From Rhodanobacter sp. (lineage in GTDB: Bacteria; Pseudomonadota; Gammaproteobacteria; Xanthomonadales; Rhodanobacteraceae): a stretch of 64,000 nt of DNA. The translations under genes were made by a program, and so were the position numbers. Under the pieces are notes generated by a model that saw only the letters and a program-made list of their open reading frames with translations, did not search any database and had not been told where the DNA came from. Positions 40,526-49,440 of the stretch are shown in pieces (position 1 is the stretch's first letter; each line of letters opens with the position of its first letter). Where the stretch lies: NCBI GenBank assembly GCA_040371205.1, contig AP031382.1, positions 744,001-808,000 of the forward strand, read 5' to 3'.

Positions 40526-41065
40526 TCAACTGCGCGATGGGTAGATGCCGGTGAGCGCGATGTTGAAATTGATGACACGATACGGCTGCATGTTGTCGTG
40601 CGCGCCGGACCCTCCCGTCATGCCGATGGTTGCCGGATAGAGCGGTACGGTGTTGCTGCCTCCGGCTGCAAATACGGGAATGCTGCTGCTGTTGCTGGTG
40701 CCCAGGAGCGCGCCTGTCGGGCTCTTGGCGTTGCCGGTCGCAGTAGTGGCGTTGGCCAGGTGGGAATGCGCGGGCAGCTGTTGACCGATGAGTGTGACCG
40801 ATTCCGCGCCATCCACTTCCCCGATCGTATAGGGAGCCGGCTGCCACGCCGGATCCGCCGAGGCGCCGGCGCCGGCAGGGGTGCGTCCCTGCAGGTTGGG
40901 CAACTGGAAGTTGGTGGTGCCGTTGCCGCCGTATTGAACGCCGAGCAGCGAGAACAGCGCTGCATTCTGTTGAACGGGCAGGAGCTGCCCATTGCACAGC
41001 GCAAAGCCGCGTTGCGCAAACCCGAAGCCGGTCATCATGATCTGGCCGATATAAAACTCCGACAT
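40526..41065 (-). CDS. Phage tail collar domain protein (MdpB-like), first of three
   Basis: Encodes 179 aa from the ATG at 41065, preceded by AAGGGGAAG; the frame is open upstream but without family similarity. Features: GFALCNGQLLPVQQNAALFSLLG, YGGNGTTNFQLPNLQGRTPAG, LPAHSHLANATTATGN and AHDNMQPYRVINFNIALTGIYPSRS. It heads the operon collar1-collar2-collar3-GNAT. It is divergent from the giant autotransporter gene, with 386 bases between them. Confidence 0.85.
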   Translation of the reverse strand: MSEFYIGQIMMTGFGFAQRGFALCNGQLLPVQQNAALFSLLGVQYGGNGTTNFQLPNLQGRTPAGAGASADPAWQPAPYTIGEVDGAESVTLIGQQLPAHSHLANATTATGNAKSPTGALLGTSNSSSIPVFAAGGSNTVPLYPATIGMTGGSGAHDNMQPYRVINFNIALTGIYPSRS

Positions 41066-41451
41066 GCGACTTCCCCTTGTCGTGGTTGGTTGTTGCGGCG
41101 CCTCGGCGCCGCACGATCCCGCACTGCCTTCCGCGGCAACGGTCGCCGTTCCAGCAGATGTGTCAGAACGATTTGCCCCGGTTATTGCAGCCCCTCGACC
41201 AAGGCGTCCGGCATGATAGCGATGCATGGTCCGGCAAATGTGATGAAGCAGTGACGAAAGATAATGCTTGACTTGCCGGAGCCGCTCGACGACGTTACGC
41301 ACGGCTGAGTAGGTGTCCTGCAAAAGGGGCGGGACAATACTCGGGGTTCAGCGTTGCACTGGGGGTCGGTTTTTTCGCTGCGCAGCCAACGTAGCGAGTG
41401 TGCTTGGGGTGCATGCGCAAGGTATTGCAGGAAGTCTCAGGGGAAGGGGCC
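41066..41451. other. Divergent intergenic region between collar operon and autotransporter
   Basis: 386 bases with no convincing gene; the minus-strand extension of the first collar frame has no family similarity. The region probably holds both promoters. A plus-strand TTGACT at about 41270 is a possible -35 without a convincing -10. The RBS of the autotransporter is the AGGGGAAGGGG run ending about 6 bases before 41452. Confidence 0.4.
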
Positions 41452-44400
41452 ATGATCCACACGCTATTCGTCCGCCGCCGCGCGGCGCGCGCCGGGGTAT
41501 CCGGCGCCATCACTTCCACGTTCGGCATGGGTTTGCTGCTGGCATTCATGATGCTGGCCAGCCTCTGGCCGCGTGAAGCGGCGGCGGCTTACACCACCCA
41601 GACAGGCTGCACTCTCACGATCACGTTCAACGCCAGTCCGCTCAATACCCCACAGACCTATCAGTTAACAGGCAATGTGCTTAATTCGAGTGGGGAAGCG
41701 TACGCTTGCAGTCCAAACGGCGATATCCAGTCGACGCCCAACGCCACGGCAGCGGGTAGCAATCCAGGCAATCCGGGCGACCAGATTGTCGGACAGCACG
41801 GCACTTACACCCTTGAATACGACGTCAACGGCACCGAGTCGATCGTGTATACACCGACTTCTGCCGTCTCGACGGGCTATACCGAGTCGATCGCCTTTTA
41901 TGGCGATAACGGCACAACGGTGGTCTACAACGACACGGCCAATATCACCATCCACATCGTGGCTTCTGCGCCTGGCGCCCCGACCATAGGCAGCGCCACG
42001 GGCGGCAACGGACAAGCCTCGATCACGTTCACTGCACCCTCCAGCAACGGTGGCTCCGCCATTACCGGCTATACCGCCACGTCGAGCCCCGGGGGCTTTA
42101 CCGGAACGTGCGCCAACTCGCCCTGTACGGTCACCGGCCTCGCCAATGGCACCGCTTACACTTTCACGGTTACTGCAACGAATGCGGTGGGTACCAGCAC
42201 GCCATCGGCGGCATCCAACAGCGTTACGCCGTCGACAGTGCCCAGTGCGCCCACTGGCGTTACTGCCAGCAGTACGACTCCCGCCCAGGCCACCGTCACC
42301 TTCAGTGCGGCCAACAACAACGGTTCGGCCATTACCGGTTACACGGTGACATCGAGTCCCTCAGGCGGCGTCGATTCCAATGCAGGCACGACTTCGCTCA
42401 GTCACGTGATCACGGGGCTTACCAACGGAACCGCTTATACGTTCACTGTTGCGGCGACCAATGCAAATGGAACGGGTTCGGCTTCATCGCCGTCGAACAG
42501 CGTCACGCCGAAGGCCTCGCAGACCATCACCTTCAGCAATCCCGGGCCACAGAATTTCGGTACGACACCGACGCTGACAGCGACGGCCAGCTCTGGCCTC
42601 GCCGTGAGTTTCTCGTCCAGCACAACGGGGGTATGTACGATCACCAGTGGTGGAGCATTGACCTTCGTTACGGCAGGTACATGCACCATCAATGCGGATC
42701 AGGCGGGCAACGGCACCTACGCTGCAGCATCGACTGTCACGCAGTCATTTGCCGTAAATGCGGTGGTGCCTGGTGCGCCCACCATTGGCACGGCCACTGC
42801 GGGCAATGCGCAGGCATCGGTCAGCTTCACCGCGCCGTCCTTCACGGGCGGTGCGTCGATCACCAATTACACGGCTACGGCCAGTCCTGGCGGCGCAACG
42901 GGCACATGCACTAATTCGCCGTGCACGATCACAGGGTTGACCAACGGTACCGCCTACACCTTCACCGTGACCGCCACCAACTCGGCCGGCACGGGAGCGG
43001 CCTCGGCTGCGTCAAACAGCGTGACGCCGAAAGCGTCGCAGACGATCACCTTCGCCAATCCGGGCACGCAGAATTTCGGCACCACGCCGACACTGACGGC
43101 CACCGCCAGCTCGGGCCTGGCGGTGACGTTCTCGTCGACCACCACAGGCGTATGCACCACGACTAGCGGCGGCACGCTTACCTTCATCACCGCAGGCACC
43201 TGCACGATTGACGCGGATCAAGCGGGCAACAGCGCCTACAGTGCGGCAGCGACGGTGGCGCAGTCGTTCAGTGTCACTGCGGTCGTGCCGGGGGCGCCCA
43301 CCATAGGCACGGCCACCTCGGGCGATGCGCAGGCATCGGTCGGCTTCACCGCGCCGTCCTTCACGGGTGGTGCCGTCATCACCGGCTACACCGCCACCAG
43401 CAATCCGGGCGGTCTGACCGGCACCTGCGCCAATGCACCGTGCGTAGTGACAGGCCTTGCCAACGGTACCGCCTACACCTTCACCGTGACCGCCACCAAC
43501 TCGGCCGGCACGGGGGCGGCCTCGGCTGCGTCAAACAGCGTGACGCCGAAAGCGTCGCAGACGATCACCTTCGCCAATCCGGGTACGCAGAATTTCGGCA
43601 CCACGCCGACACTGACGGCCACCGCCAGCTCGGGCCTGGCGGTGACGTTCTCGTCGACCACCACAGGCGTATGCACCACGACTAGCGGCGGCACGCTTAC
43701 CTTCATCACCGCAGGCACCTGCACGATTGACGCGGATCAAGCGGGCAACAGCGCCTACAGTGCGGCAGCGACGGTGGCGCAGTCGTTCAGTGTCGCTGCG
43801 GTCGTGCCGGGGGCGCCTACCATAGGCACGGCCACCTCGGGCGATGCGCAGGCATCGGTCGGCTTCACCGCACCGTCCTTCACGGGTGGCGCCGCCATCA
43901 CCGGCTACACCGCTACCAGCAATCCGGGCGGTCTGACCGGCACCTGCGCCAATGCACCGTGCGTAGTGACGGGTCTTGCCAACGGTACCGCCTACACCTT
44001 CACCGTGACCGCCACCAACTCGGCCGGCACGGGGGCGGCCTCGGCTGCGTCAAACAGCGTGACGCCGAAAGCGTCGCAGACGATCACCTTCGCCAATCCG
44101 GGCACGCAGAATTTCGGCACCACGCCGACACTGACGGCCACTGCCAGCTCGGGCCTGGCCGTGACGTTTTCGTCGGCCACCACCAATGTGTGCACGATCA
44201 CCGCTGGCGGCGTACTGACCACGGTGACGTCAGGAACCTGCACCATCGATGCGAATCAAGCCGGCAACGGTACGTACCTGGCGGCAGCACAAGTGAGTCA
44301 GTCGTTTGCCATTGCCGGTGTGGCGCCCGGTGCGCCGACCATCGGTACGGCCACGGCCAGCGACGCGCAAGCGACGGTGGCTTTTACTCCGCCAACCAAC

Positions 44401-47400
44401 ACGGGCGGCGCCGCCATCACCGGTTACACTGCCACCAGCAATCCGGGTGGCTTGACCGGCACCTGCGCCAATGCACCCTGCGTAGTGACAGGCCTTGCCA
44501 ACGGTACCGCCTACACCTTCACCGTGACCGCCACCAACTCGGCCGGCACGGGGGCGGCCTCGGCTGCGTCAAACAGCGTGACGCCGAAAGCGTCGCAGAC
44601 GATCACCTTCGCCAATCCGGGTACGCAGAATTTCGGCACCACGCCGACACTGACGGCCACTGCCAGCTCGGGCCTGGCCGTGACGTTCTCGTCGGCCACC
44701 ACCAATGTGTGCACGATCACCGCTGGCGGCGTACTGACCACGGTGACGTCAGGAACCTGCACCGTCGACGCGAATCAAGCCGGCAACGGTATGTACCTGG
44801 CGGCAGCACAAGTGAGTCAGTCGTTTGCCATTGCCAGTGTGGCGCCCGGTGCGCCGACCATCGGTACGGCCACGGCCAGCGACGCGCAAGCGACGGTGGC
44901 TTTTACTCCGCCAACCAACACGGGTGCCGCCGCCATCACCGGCTACACCGCCACCAGCAATCCGGGCGGTCTGACCGGCACCTGCGCCAATTCGCCTTGC
45001 GTGGTCTCGGGCCTTACCGACGGAACGGCATATACCTTCACCGTAACGGCGACCAATTCGGCCGGCACGGGCGCGGCATCCGCGGCATCCAACAGCGTAA
45101 CGCCCAAGGTCGCCGCTGCGATTACCAACTTCGCCGCCAACCCGGCGGCACCGGTGTTCAAGCCGAACGGCACCTTCACGGTATCCGCCACCGGTACGGG
45201 TTCGAGCAGTCCGCTGGTGTTCGCCATTGCCCCGTCGTCTAGCGCGGTATGCTCCATCCAGGGCAGCACGGTCACCACGCTTTCCGCCGGAGTTTGCACG
45301 GTGACCGCGAACCAGGCCGGCGACGGCAGCCATGTGGCTGCCTCGCAGGTGACCTTGGCCGTGACGATCAGCAATCCGCCGCCGCCCACCGCCGGCAATG
45401 TCAGTGCAAGCACCAACTACAACACGGCGGCGACAATCAATCTGAGTACGGCGATTACCGGCGTCGATGTGACCTCCGTGGCGGTCGCTACGGCACCGGT
45501 GCACGGGTCGGTGAGCGTCTCGGGCGAAACGGTGACCTACACGCCTTCGTCGACCTTCTACGGCGGCACCGACACCTTCACGTATACGGCGACCAATCCG
45601 GGCGGTACTTCGGCTCCGGCCACGGTGACCGTGACGGTAGCATCGCTTTCGGTGCCGGTGGCGCAACCATTGACCGTGTCCACCACGACCGGTGTCTCGG
45701 TGCAGATCCAGGCGACCGCCCAGGCGAGCGGCCCCAAGCCGTTCACCGGCGCGAGTGTGGCCCAGGCCCCGGCCCATGGTCAGGCCCAGGCGAATGGGGA
45801 ACAGATCACCTACACGCCGACGGCAGGCTTTGTGGGTACCGATCACTTCAGCTACGAGGTCGCCAACAACTTCGGCAACTCGTTGCCGGCCACGGTCACC
45901 GTGACCGTGACGGCGGCCGGCCAGGCCAGCGCCCCGGACGGCACCATCACCGTAATGACGAAGCCCGGTGCAGCAGTCACGGTGAACCTGGCCAGCATCG
46001 TGCCGGGCCAATACGCCTCCTCAACGCTGCTTGGCGTCTCGCCGGGCGATGGCGGCCAGGCTGCCATCGGCCAGCCGACGGCGCTGTCGTTCACCCCGGC
46101 CGCCAGCTTCCACGGCCTGGTCCAGATCACCGCGATGCTGACCGCGACGGATGGCCAAACCAAGACCGTAGACGTGCTGGTGCTGGTGAACACCCAGCTC
46201 GATCCCTCGCATGATGCCAATACGCTGGGTCTGATCAATGCTCAAACGACAGAGGCGCAGCGCTTCGCGCAGAGTCAGTTGGACAACATCCGCCAGCGCT
46301 TGGAAAGCCTGCACGACGGCGATGATCGCCTGTTCAGCAACAGCCTTTCGTTGAGCCTGGATGGCCAGTCGCTGCAGGGAGGGCGGATGGGCGGCGCCAG
46401 TGGCCGCGAGGCGCCATACGGCGAGCAGAACGGAACGGGCTATCCCGATGGCACGCCATCGGCCATGCAGCGGCCCGGCATCGGTGCGGCTGGAGACGCC
46501 ACGATGCTGTCGCCCAATACTCGGGCCTTTGGCCCGATGAATGGCCGGAGCGGTGGCATCGCCGATGGCGGTGCCAGTGGCGATGGCGGCAGTGGCGGTA
46601 ACGCCGGTACGTCCGCGCCGAACCGAGGCCCTTCCGGGCTGGGCGTCTGGATCGATGGCACGGCCGCGTTCGGCAGTTACGACGCCTACCGACAGGCGGC
46701 GGGTTTCGATGCCGACAGCATGGCGATCAACCTGGGTGTGGATCAGCGAATCGGCGAGCGCAACCTGTTCGGCATCAGCTTCGGCTACAACCACGACCGC
46801 AGCACGATCTCCAGCGATGGCACGCGCAGCATCGCGCAGGGCTATAGCGCCGCCCTGTATGGCAGCTTTGCACCCACGACGTCGACCTATATCGATGGCG
46901 TCCTCGGCGGCGGCGGCCTCAGCTTCGATAGCCGCCGCCTCGATGCCGATACCGGCGGCTACCTGGTCGGCCATCGCACCGGCAACCAGTGGTTCGGGGC
47001 GTTGACGGCCGGCTACGAATATCGTGATGCGAAGTGGTGGATATCGCCTTACGGCCGGGTCGAATGGTCGTACTCGTCGCTTAACGGCTTTGCCGAAAGC
47101 GGTGATGTGGCCAATGCCTTGTCTTACGGACGCCAAGACGTGCGCACATCGCTGGCGGTGCTGGGTGTGCGCATGAGCGGGATGATCCAGTCCGAGCATG
47201 CGGTTCTGATACCGCGGGCACGCCTGGAGGTCGGTTACGATTTCCAGGGCACCAGCAACACCACGTTGAGTTACGCCTTCGTGCCGTCGGCCGGATCCTG
47301 GAACGTATTGACCAACCCGTACAGCGCGAACGGCATCAGCGCGGAAGCCGGGCTGGGTATGGACTTCCAATTCAAGAACAACCTGCTGCTGACCACCGAT

Positions 47401-47469
47401 TACGACTTCTTGCTGCAGCCGCATGGCCATGATCAGACGATCCGCCTTGGAATCAACAAGAAGTTTTGA
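41452..47469 (+). CDS. Giant fibronectin-III-repeat autotransporter (adhesin-like)
   Basis: Encodes 2005 aa from the ATG at 41452 (MIHTLFVRRRAARAG); an ATG 18 codons upstream is in frame but precedes the RBS. A hydrophobic export segment (MGLLLAFMMLASLWPREAAAA) comes first. The passenger has seven fn3 domains (APTIG...GYTATS...GLANGTAYTFTVTATN...SNSVTPK) interleaved with six ~83-residue Ig/MBG-like modules (ASQTITFANPGTQNFGTTPTLTATASSGLAV...GTCTIDADQAGN). Two cadherin-like/Big modules follow (FYGGTDTFTYTATNPGG and FVGTDHFSYEVANN). The last ~275 residues are an autotransporter beta-barrel, GVWIDGTAAFGSY..., ending IRLGINKKF with a C-terminal Phe. Paired Cys within modules suggest disulfides. 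A role in adhesion or biofilm is inferred. It has its own terminator at 47494. Confidence 0.9.
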   Translation: MIHTLFVRRRAARAGVSGAITSTFGMGLLLAFMMLASLWPREAAAAYTTQTGCTLTITFNASPLNTPQTYQLTGNVLNSSGEAYACSPNGDIQSTPNATAAGSNPGNPGDQIVGQHGTYTLEYDVNGTESIVYTPTSAVSTGYTESIAFYGDNGTTVVYNDTANITIHIVASAPGAPTIGSATGGNGQASITFTAPSSNGGSAITGYTATSSPGGFTGTCANSPCTVTGLANGTAYTFTVTATNAVGTSTPSAASNSVTPSTVPSAPTGVTASSTTPAQATVTFSAANNNGSAITGYTVTSSPSGGVDSNAGTTSLSHVITGLTNGTAYTFTVAATNANGTGSASSPSNSVTPKASQTITFSNPGPQNFGTTPTLTATASSGLAVSFSSSTTGVCTITSGGALTFVTAGTCTINADQAGNGTYAAASTVTQSFAVNAVVPGAPTIGTATAGNAQASVSFTAPSFTGGASITNYTATASPGGATGTCTNSPCTITGLTNGTAYTFTVTATNSAGTGAASAASNSVTPKASQTITFANPGTQNFGTTPTLTATASSGLAVTFSSTTTGVCTTTSGGTLTFITAGTCTIDADQAGNSAYSAAATVAQSFSVTAVVPGAPTIGTATSGDAQASVGFTAPSFTGGAVITGYTATSNPGGLTGTCANAPCVVTGLANGTAYTFTVTATNSAGTGAASAASNSVTPKASQTITFANPGTQNFGTTPTLTATASSGLAVTFSSTTTGVCTTTSGGTLTFITAGTCTIDADQAGNSAYSAAATVAQSFSVAAVVPGAPTIGTATSGDAQASVGFTAPSFTGGAAITGYTATSNPGGLTGTCANAPCVVTGLANGTAYTFTVTATNSAGTGAASAASNSVTPKASQTITFANPGTQNFGTTPTLTATASSGLAVTFSSATTNVCTITAGGVLTTVTSGTCTIDANQAGNGTYLAAAQVSQSFAIAGVAPGAPTIGTATASDAQATVAFTPPTNTGGAAITGYTATSNPGGLTGTCANAPCVVTGLANGTAYTFTVTATNSAGTGAASAASNSVTPKASQTITFANPGTQNFGTTPTLTATASSGLAVTFSSATTNVCTITAGGVLTTVTSGTCTVDANQAGNGMYLAAAQVSQSFAIASVAPGAPTIGTATASDAQATVAFTPPTNTGAAAITGYTATSNPGGLTGTCANSPCVVSGLTDGTAYTFTVTATNSAGTGAASAASNSVTPKVAAAITNFAANPAAPVFKPNGTFTVSATGTGSSSPLVFAIAPSSSAVCSIQGSTVTTLSAGVCTVTANQAGDGSHVAASQVTLAVTISNPPPPTAGNVSASTNYNTAATINLSTAITGVDVTSVAVATAPVHGSVSVSGETVTYTPSSTFYGGTDTFTYTATNPGGTSAPATVTVTVASLSVPVAQPLTVSTTTGVSVQIQATAQASGPKPFTGASVAQAPAHGQAQANGEQITYTPTAGFVGTDHFSYEVANNFGNSLPATVTVTVTAAGQASAPDGTITVMTKPGAAVTVNLASIVPGQYASSTLLGVSPGDGGQAAIGQPTALSFTPAASFHGLVQITAMLTATDGQTKTVDVLVLVNTQLDPSHDANTLGLINAQTTEAQRFAQSQLDNIRQRLESLHDGDDRLFSNSLSLSLDGQSLQGGRMGGASGREAPYGEQNGTGYPDGTPSAMQRPGIGAAGDATMLSPNTRAFGPMNGRSGGIADGGASGDGGSGGNAGTSAPNRGPSGLGVWIDGTAAFGSYDAYRQAAGFDADSMAINLGVDQRIGERNLFGISFGYNHDRSTISSDGTRSIAQGYSAALYGSFAPTTSTYIDGVLGGGGLSFDSRRLDADTGGYLVGHRTGNQWFGALTAGYEYRDAKWWISPYGRVEWSYSSLNGFAESGDVANALSYGRQDVRTSLAVLGVRMSGMIQSEHAVLIPRARLEVGYDFQGTSNTTLSYAFVPSAGSWNVLTNPYSANGISAEAGLGMDFQFKNNLLLTTDYDFLLQPHGHDQTIRLGINKKF
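42763..45114 (+). repeat. 519-bp tandem repeat array inside the autotransporter gene
   Basis: Four complete units (42763-43281, 43282-43800, 43801-44319 and 44320-44838) plus a partial fifth unit (44839 to about 45114) repeat with an exact 519-base (173-codon) period. Each unit is one fn3 and one Ig/MBG-like module. Long blocks are identical at base level between units, for example the CTCGGCTGCG block at 43002, 43521, 44040 and 44559, while the flanking modules are clearly diverged. This indicates recent expansion or gene conversion by recombination, and copy number may vary or be mis-assembled. Confidence 0.95.
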
Positions 47470-47493
47470 TGGGTCGTCTTGCGCAATGCTTAG

Positions 47494-47523
47494 GACAGGC
47501 GCCTCACGGCGCCTGTCTTTTTT
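47494..47523 (+). terminator. Rho-independent terminator of the autotransporter gene
   Basis: Perfect 10-bp stem GACAGGCGCC / GGCGCCTGTC (47494-47503 and 47508-47517) with a TCAC loop and a run of six T. Confidence 0.95.
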
Positions 47524-47667
47524 CCTGCCCTACTGATGCCGAACGGCACATCAACGCATCGGGCCTCATGCGAGCCTGGATGCCGGATCAATGCGGACAC
47601 CCAGGCCGCCCGCATCCGAGCACGGATGCCCTGTCCGGATCGCGCGATCATCAGCGATTGAAAATCT

Positions 47668-48654
47668 TCAGCGCGAACCGACCACCAGTGCGGTGAAATC
47701 CTTCACTGGGGCATGGCGCGGCGCAGGCGCGGCGGCAACCAGCCAGACACGGTGCGTGGCGCGGTCCAGCGCCATGGTGCGCGCGCCGGCCTGGGTGGTC
47801 ACGTTCGTCACCACGCGGTAGTGGTCCGCATCGTCTTCGCGCACGATGGTCAGCGTGCCGTCGTGGTTGGAGCTGTAGACCAGCCGGGTGGCGGGGTCGA
47901 AGCGGGCGGCATCCGGCCCGTCGCCGATGGCCACGGTGGCGATCTGGCGGCCGGTGTCGGCATCGGTGACCGCCATGAGCCTGTTGTCGCAGACCGAGAA
48001 CAGCCGGCGGAATCGCGTGTCGATGGCCAGGCCGCTCGGCGACTCGCAGGGCGCAAGCTTCCACACGGCATCGACCGTGTCCGTCTTGGTGTCGATGCGG
48101 GCGAGTTCGCTTTTGTCCTCGAGGTTGACGTACGCGTGGCCGCGGCCGTCGCTGACCGCGAATTCGGGGCGGCCGGGCAGGGCGATCTCGGCGACGGTCC
48201 GGTCGTGGACCGGGTCGATCACGCTGGCGTCGTCGCTGTGGCCATTCATGGTCAGCACGTGTCCGCTGGCCGGGTCGTAGACGATGGCGTCGGGACCGCG
48301 GCCATGGATCGGGATGTCGCGCAGTTTCTTCAGGCTGTCGAGGTCGATCACGTGGACGCTGTCCGCGGCGCCGTCGCTGACATAGCTGCGCCGCAGGTTC
48401 TGCACCAGCGCGATGCCATGGATGTGCTCCATCCCGGGGATTTCGCCGACCAGTTTGCCGTCTTGCGTGTCCACCACCATCACGCGGTTCTGGCGGGCGA
48501 TCAGCAAGTGATGCGCGGTCGGGTCGATGGTGAGGTAGTCCCAGCCGCCGCTGCCGCCCAGCGGATGGCGTTGCAGCACGGCGTAATCGGGTGTGGCGGC
48601 ATGGGCCGTGGCGACGGCAGCTGCGGCCAGCAACAGCAGGACAGGGAATTTCAC
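47668..48654 (-). CDS. YncE-like secreted beta-propeller protein
   Basis: Encodes 328 aa from a GTG at 48654 with a GGAG box; an ATG at 48684 precedes that box. The signal peptide is VKFPVLLLLAAAAVATAHAA. It has YVTN/YncE-type propeller blades: GWDYLTIDPTAHHLLIARQNRVMVVDTQDGKLVGEIPG, HGIALVQNLRRSYVSDGAADSVHVIDLDSLK, PDAIVYDPASGHVLTMNGHSDDASVIDP and GPDAARFDPATRLVYSSNHDGTLTIV. Periplasmic or secreted; the molecular role of the family is mostly unknown. It is 66 bases downstream of the VTT-type gene on the same strand but not obviously linked in function. Confidence 0.88.
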   Translation of the reverse strand: MKFPVLLLLAAAAVATAHAATPDYAVLQRHPLGGSGGWDYLTIDPTAHHLLIARQNRVMVVDTQDGKLVGEIPGMEHIHGIALVQNLRRSYVSDGAADSVHVIDLDSLKKLRDIPIHGRGPDAIVYDPASGHVLTMNGHSDDASVIDPVHDRTVAEIALPGRPEFAVSDGRGHAYVNLEDKSELARIDTKTDTVDAVWKLAPCESPSGLAIDTRFRRLFSVCDNRLMAVTDADTGRQIATVAIGDGPDAARFDPATRLVYSSNHDGTLTIVREDDADHYRVVTNVTTQAGARTMALDRATHRVWLVAAAPAPRHAPVKDFTALVVGSR

Positions 48655-48720
48655 GGCGTACTCCGGCGGCAAGGGTGCGGCCAAGCATGCCGGCAGGCGA
48701 TTAGCGGACGCTGTGGCCGC

Positions 48721-49440
48721 TCAGGGCTGCCCGTCCCGCGGTGTGCGCCGCCGGTGCCGGGTCAGGCGGCCGAGCAGCAACGGCAGCAGCGCCAGCAGGG
48801 CGAGCGCGCCCATCGGCAGCAGCACCGCGGGGTGCATCAGCAAGCCGGCGCTGAGCGCGCCGTCGTGATCCAGCGCGTGGCCCAGTCCGGCGCCGATCGA
48901 GGACTCGAACACCAGCGACACGGTGCCGCCCAACCAGCTGGCGCCGATGAACAGCCACAAGGGGCAGCGCAACCACGCCAGACCCACGGTCACCGCGCCG
49001 AACGGCATCACCGGTATGAAGCGCAGGAACAGCGTGTACGTCACCGGATGGCGCTCGAAGCCCTGGTGCAGCCGCGCGGCCAGCGGCGGCGGCTCGCGTG
49101 CGCCGGCGCCGAACGCATAGCGGCTGGCGAGGTAGAGGATCAGCGAACCCAACGTGAGCGCGATCGACGAACACAGCGTGCCGTCCACCACGCCGAACGC
49201 GAAGCCGCCGGCAAGGATGATGACGATGGTGCCGGGGATGCCGGTGGCCATCGCCAGCGTGAGCAGGCCGATGTAGGCCAGCCGGCTCAGCCACGGATGC
49301 GCGGCGATGTGCGCGTGCAGCTGGTGCTGATGCGCGACCAGGTGCTGCGGGCTAAACCGTTCCAGCGTGCCGGAGAGGTACAGCACGACGCCCGCGACGA
49401 GCAGCAGGAACAGCGGCAGCGCGGCGCGCAGGCGTTTCAA
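48721..49440 (-). CDS. TVP38/TMEM64 (VTT domain) membrane protein
   Basis: Encodes 239 aa if it starts at a TTG at 49440, overlapping the deaminase stop by 3 bases; no ATG or GTG lies nearby before the first helix. An N-terminal transmembrane helix (LRAALPLFLLLVAGVVLYLSG) is followed by the VTT/SNARE-associated (PF09335) core: TGIPGTIVIILAGGFAFGVVDGTL, RYAFGAGA, FLRFIPVMPFGAVTVGLAWL and FIGASWLGGTVSLVFESSIGAGLG. DedA/TVP38 family proteins include membrane phospholipid scramblases or polyprenyl-phosphate flippases; the specific role is not assigned. Confidence 0.85.
   Translation of the reverse strand: MKRLRAALPLFLLLVAGVVLYLSGTLERFSPQHLVAHQHQLHAHIAAHPWLSRLAYIGLLTLAMATGIPGTIVIILAGGFAFGVVDGTLCSSIALTLGSLILYLASRYAFGAGAREPPPLAARLHQGFERHPVTYTLFLRFIPVMPFGAVTVGLAWLRCPLWLFIGASWLGGTVSLVFESSIGAGLGHALDHDGALSAGLLMHPAVLLPMGALALLALLPLLLGRLTRHRRRTPRDGQP

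Noticed and set aside
38471-41065. Prophage remnant explanation for collar proteins
   Set aside because: No other phage structural, replication or integrase gene is present nearby, so a prophage call is not supported.
42763-45114. Tandem repeats considered as CRISPR or VNTR outside genes
   Set aside because: Period of 519 bases is a multiple of three and codes for intact fn3 and Ig-like modules within one reading frame.
43012-45242. Short repeated frames on both strands inside the autotransporter, spaced 519 bases
   Set aside because: They recur only because the DNA repeats; they are out-of-frame shadows of the fn3/Ig modules, and not a CRISPR array.
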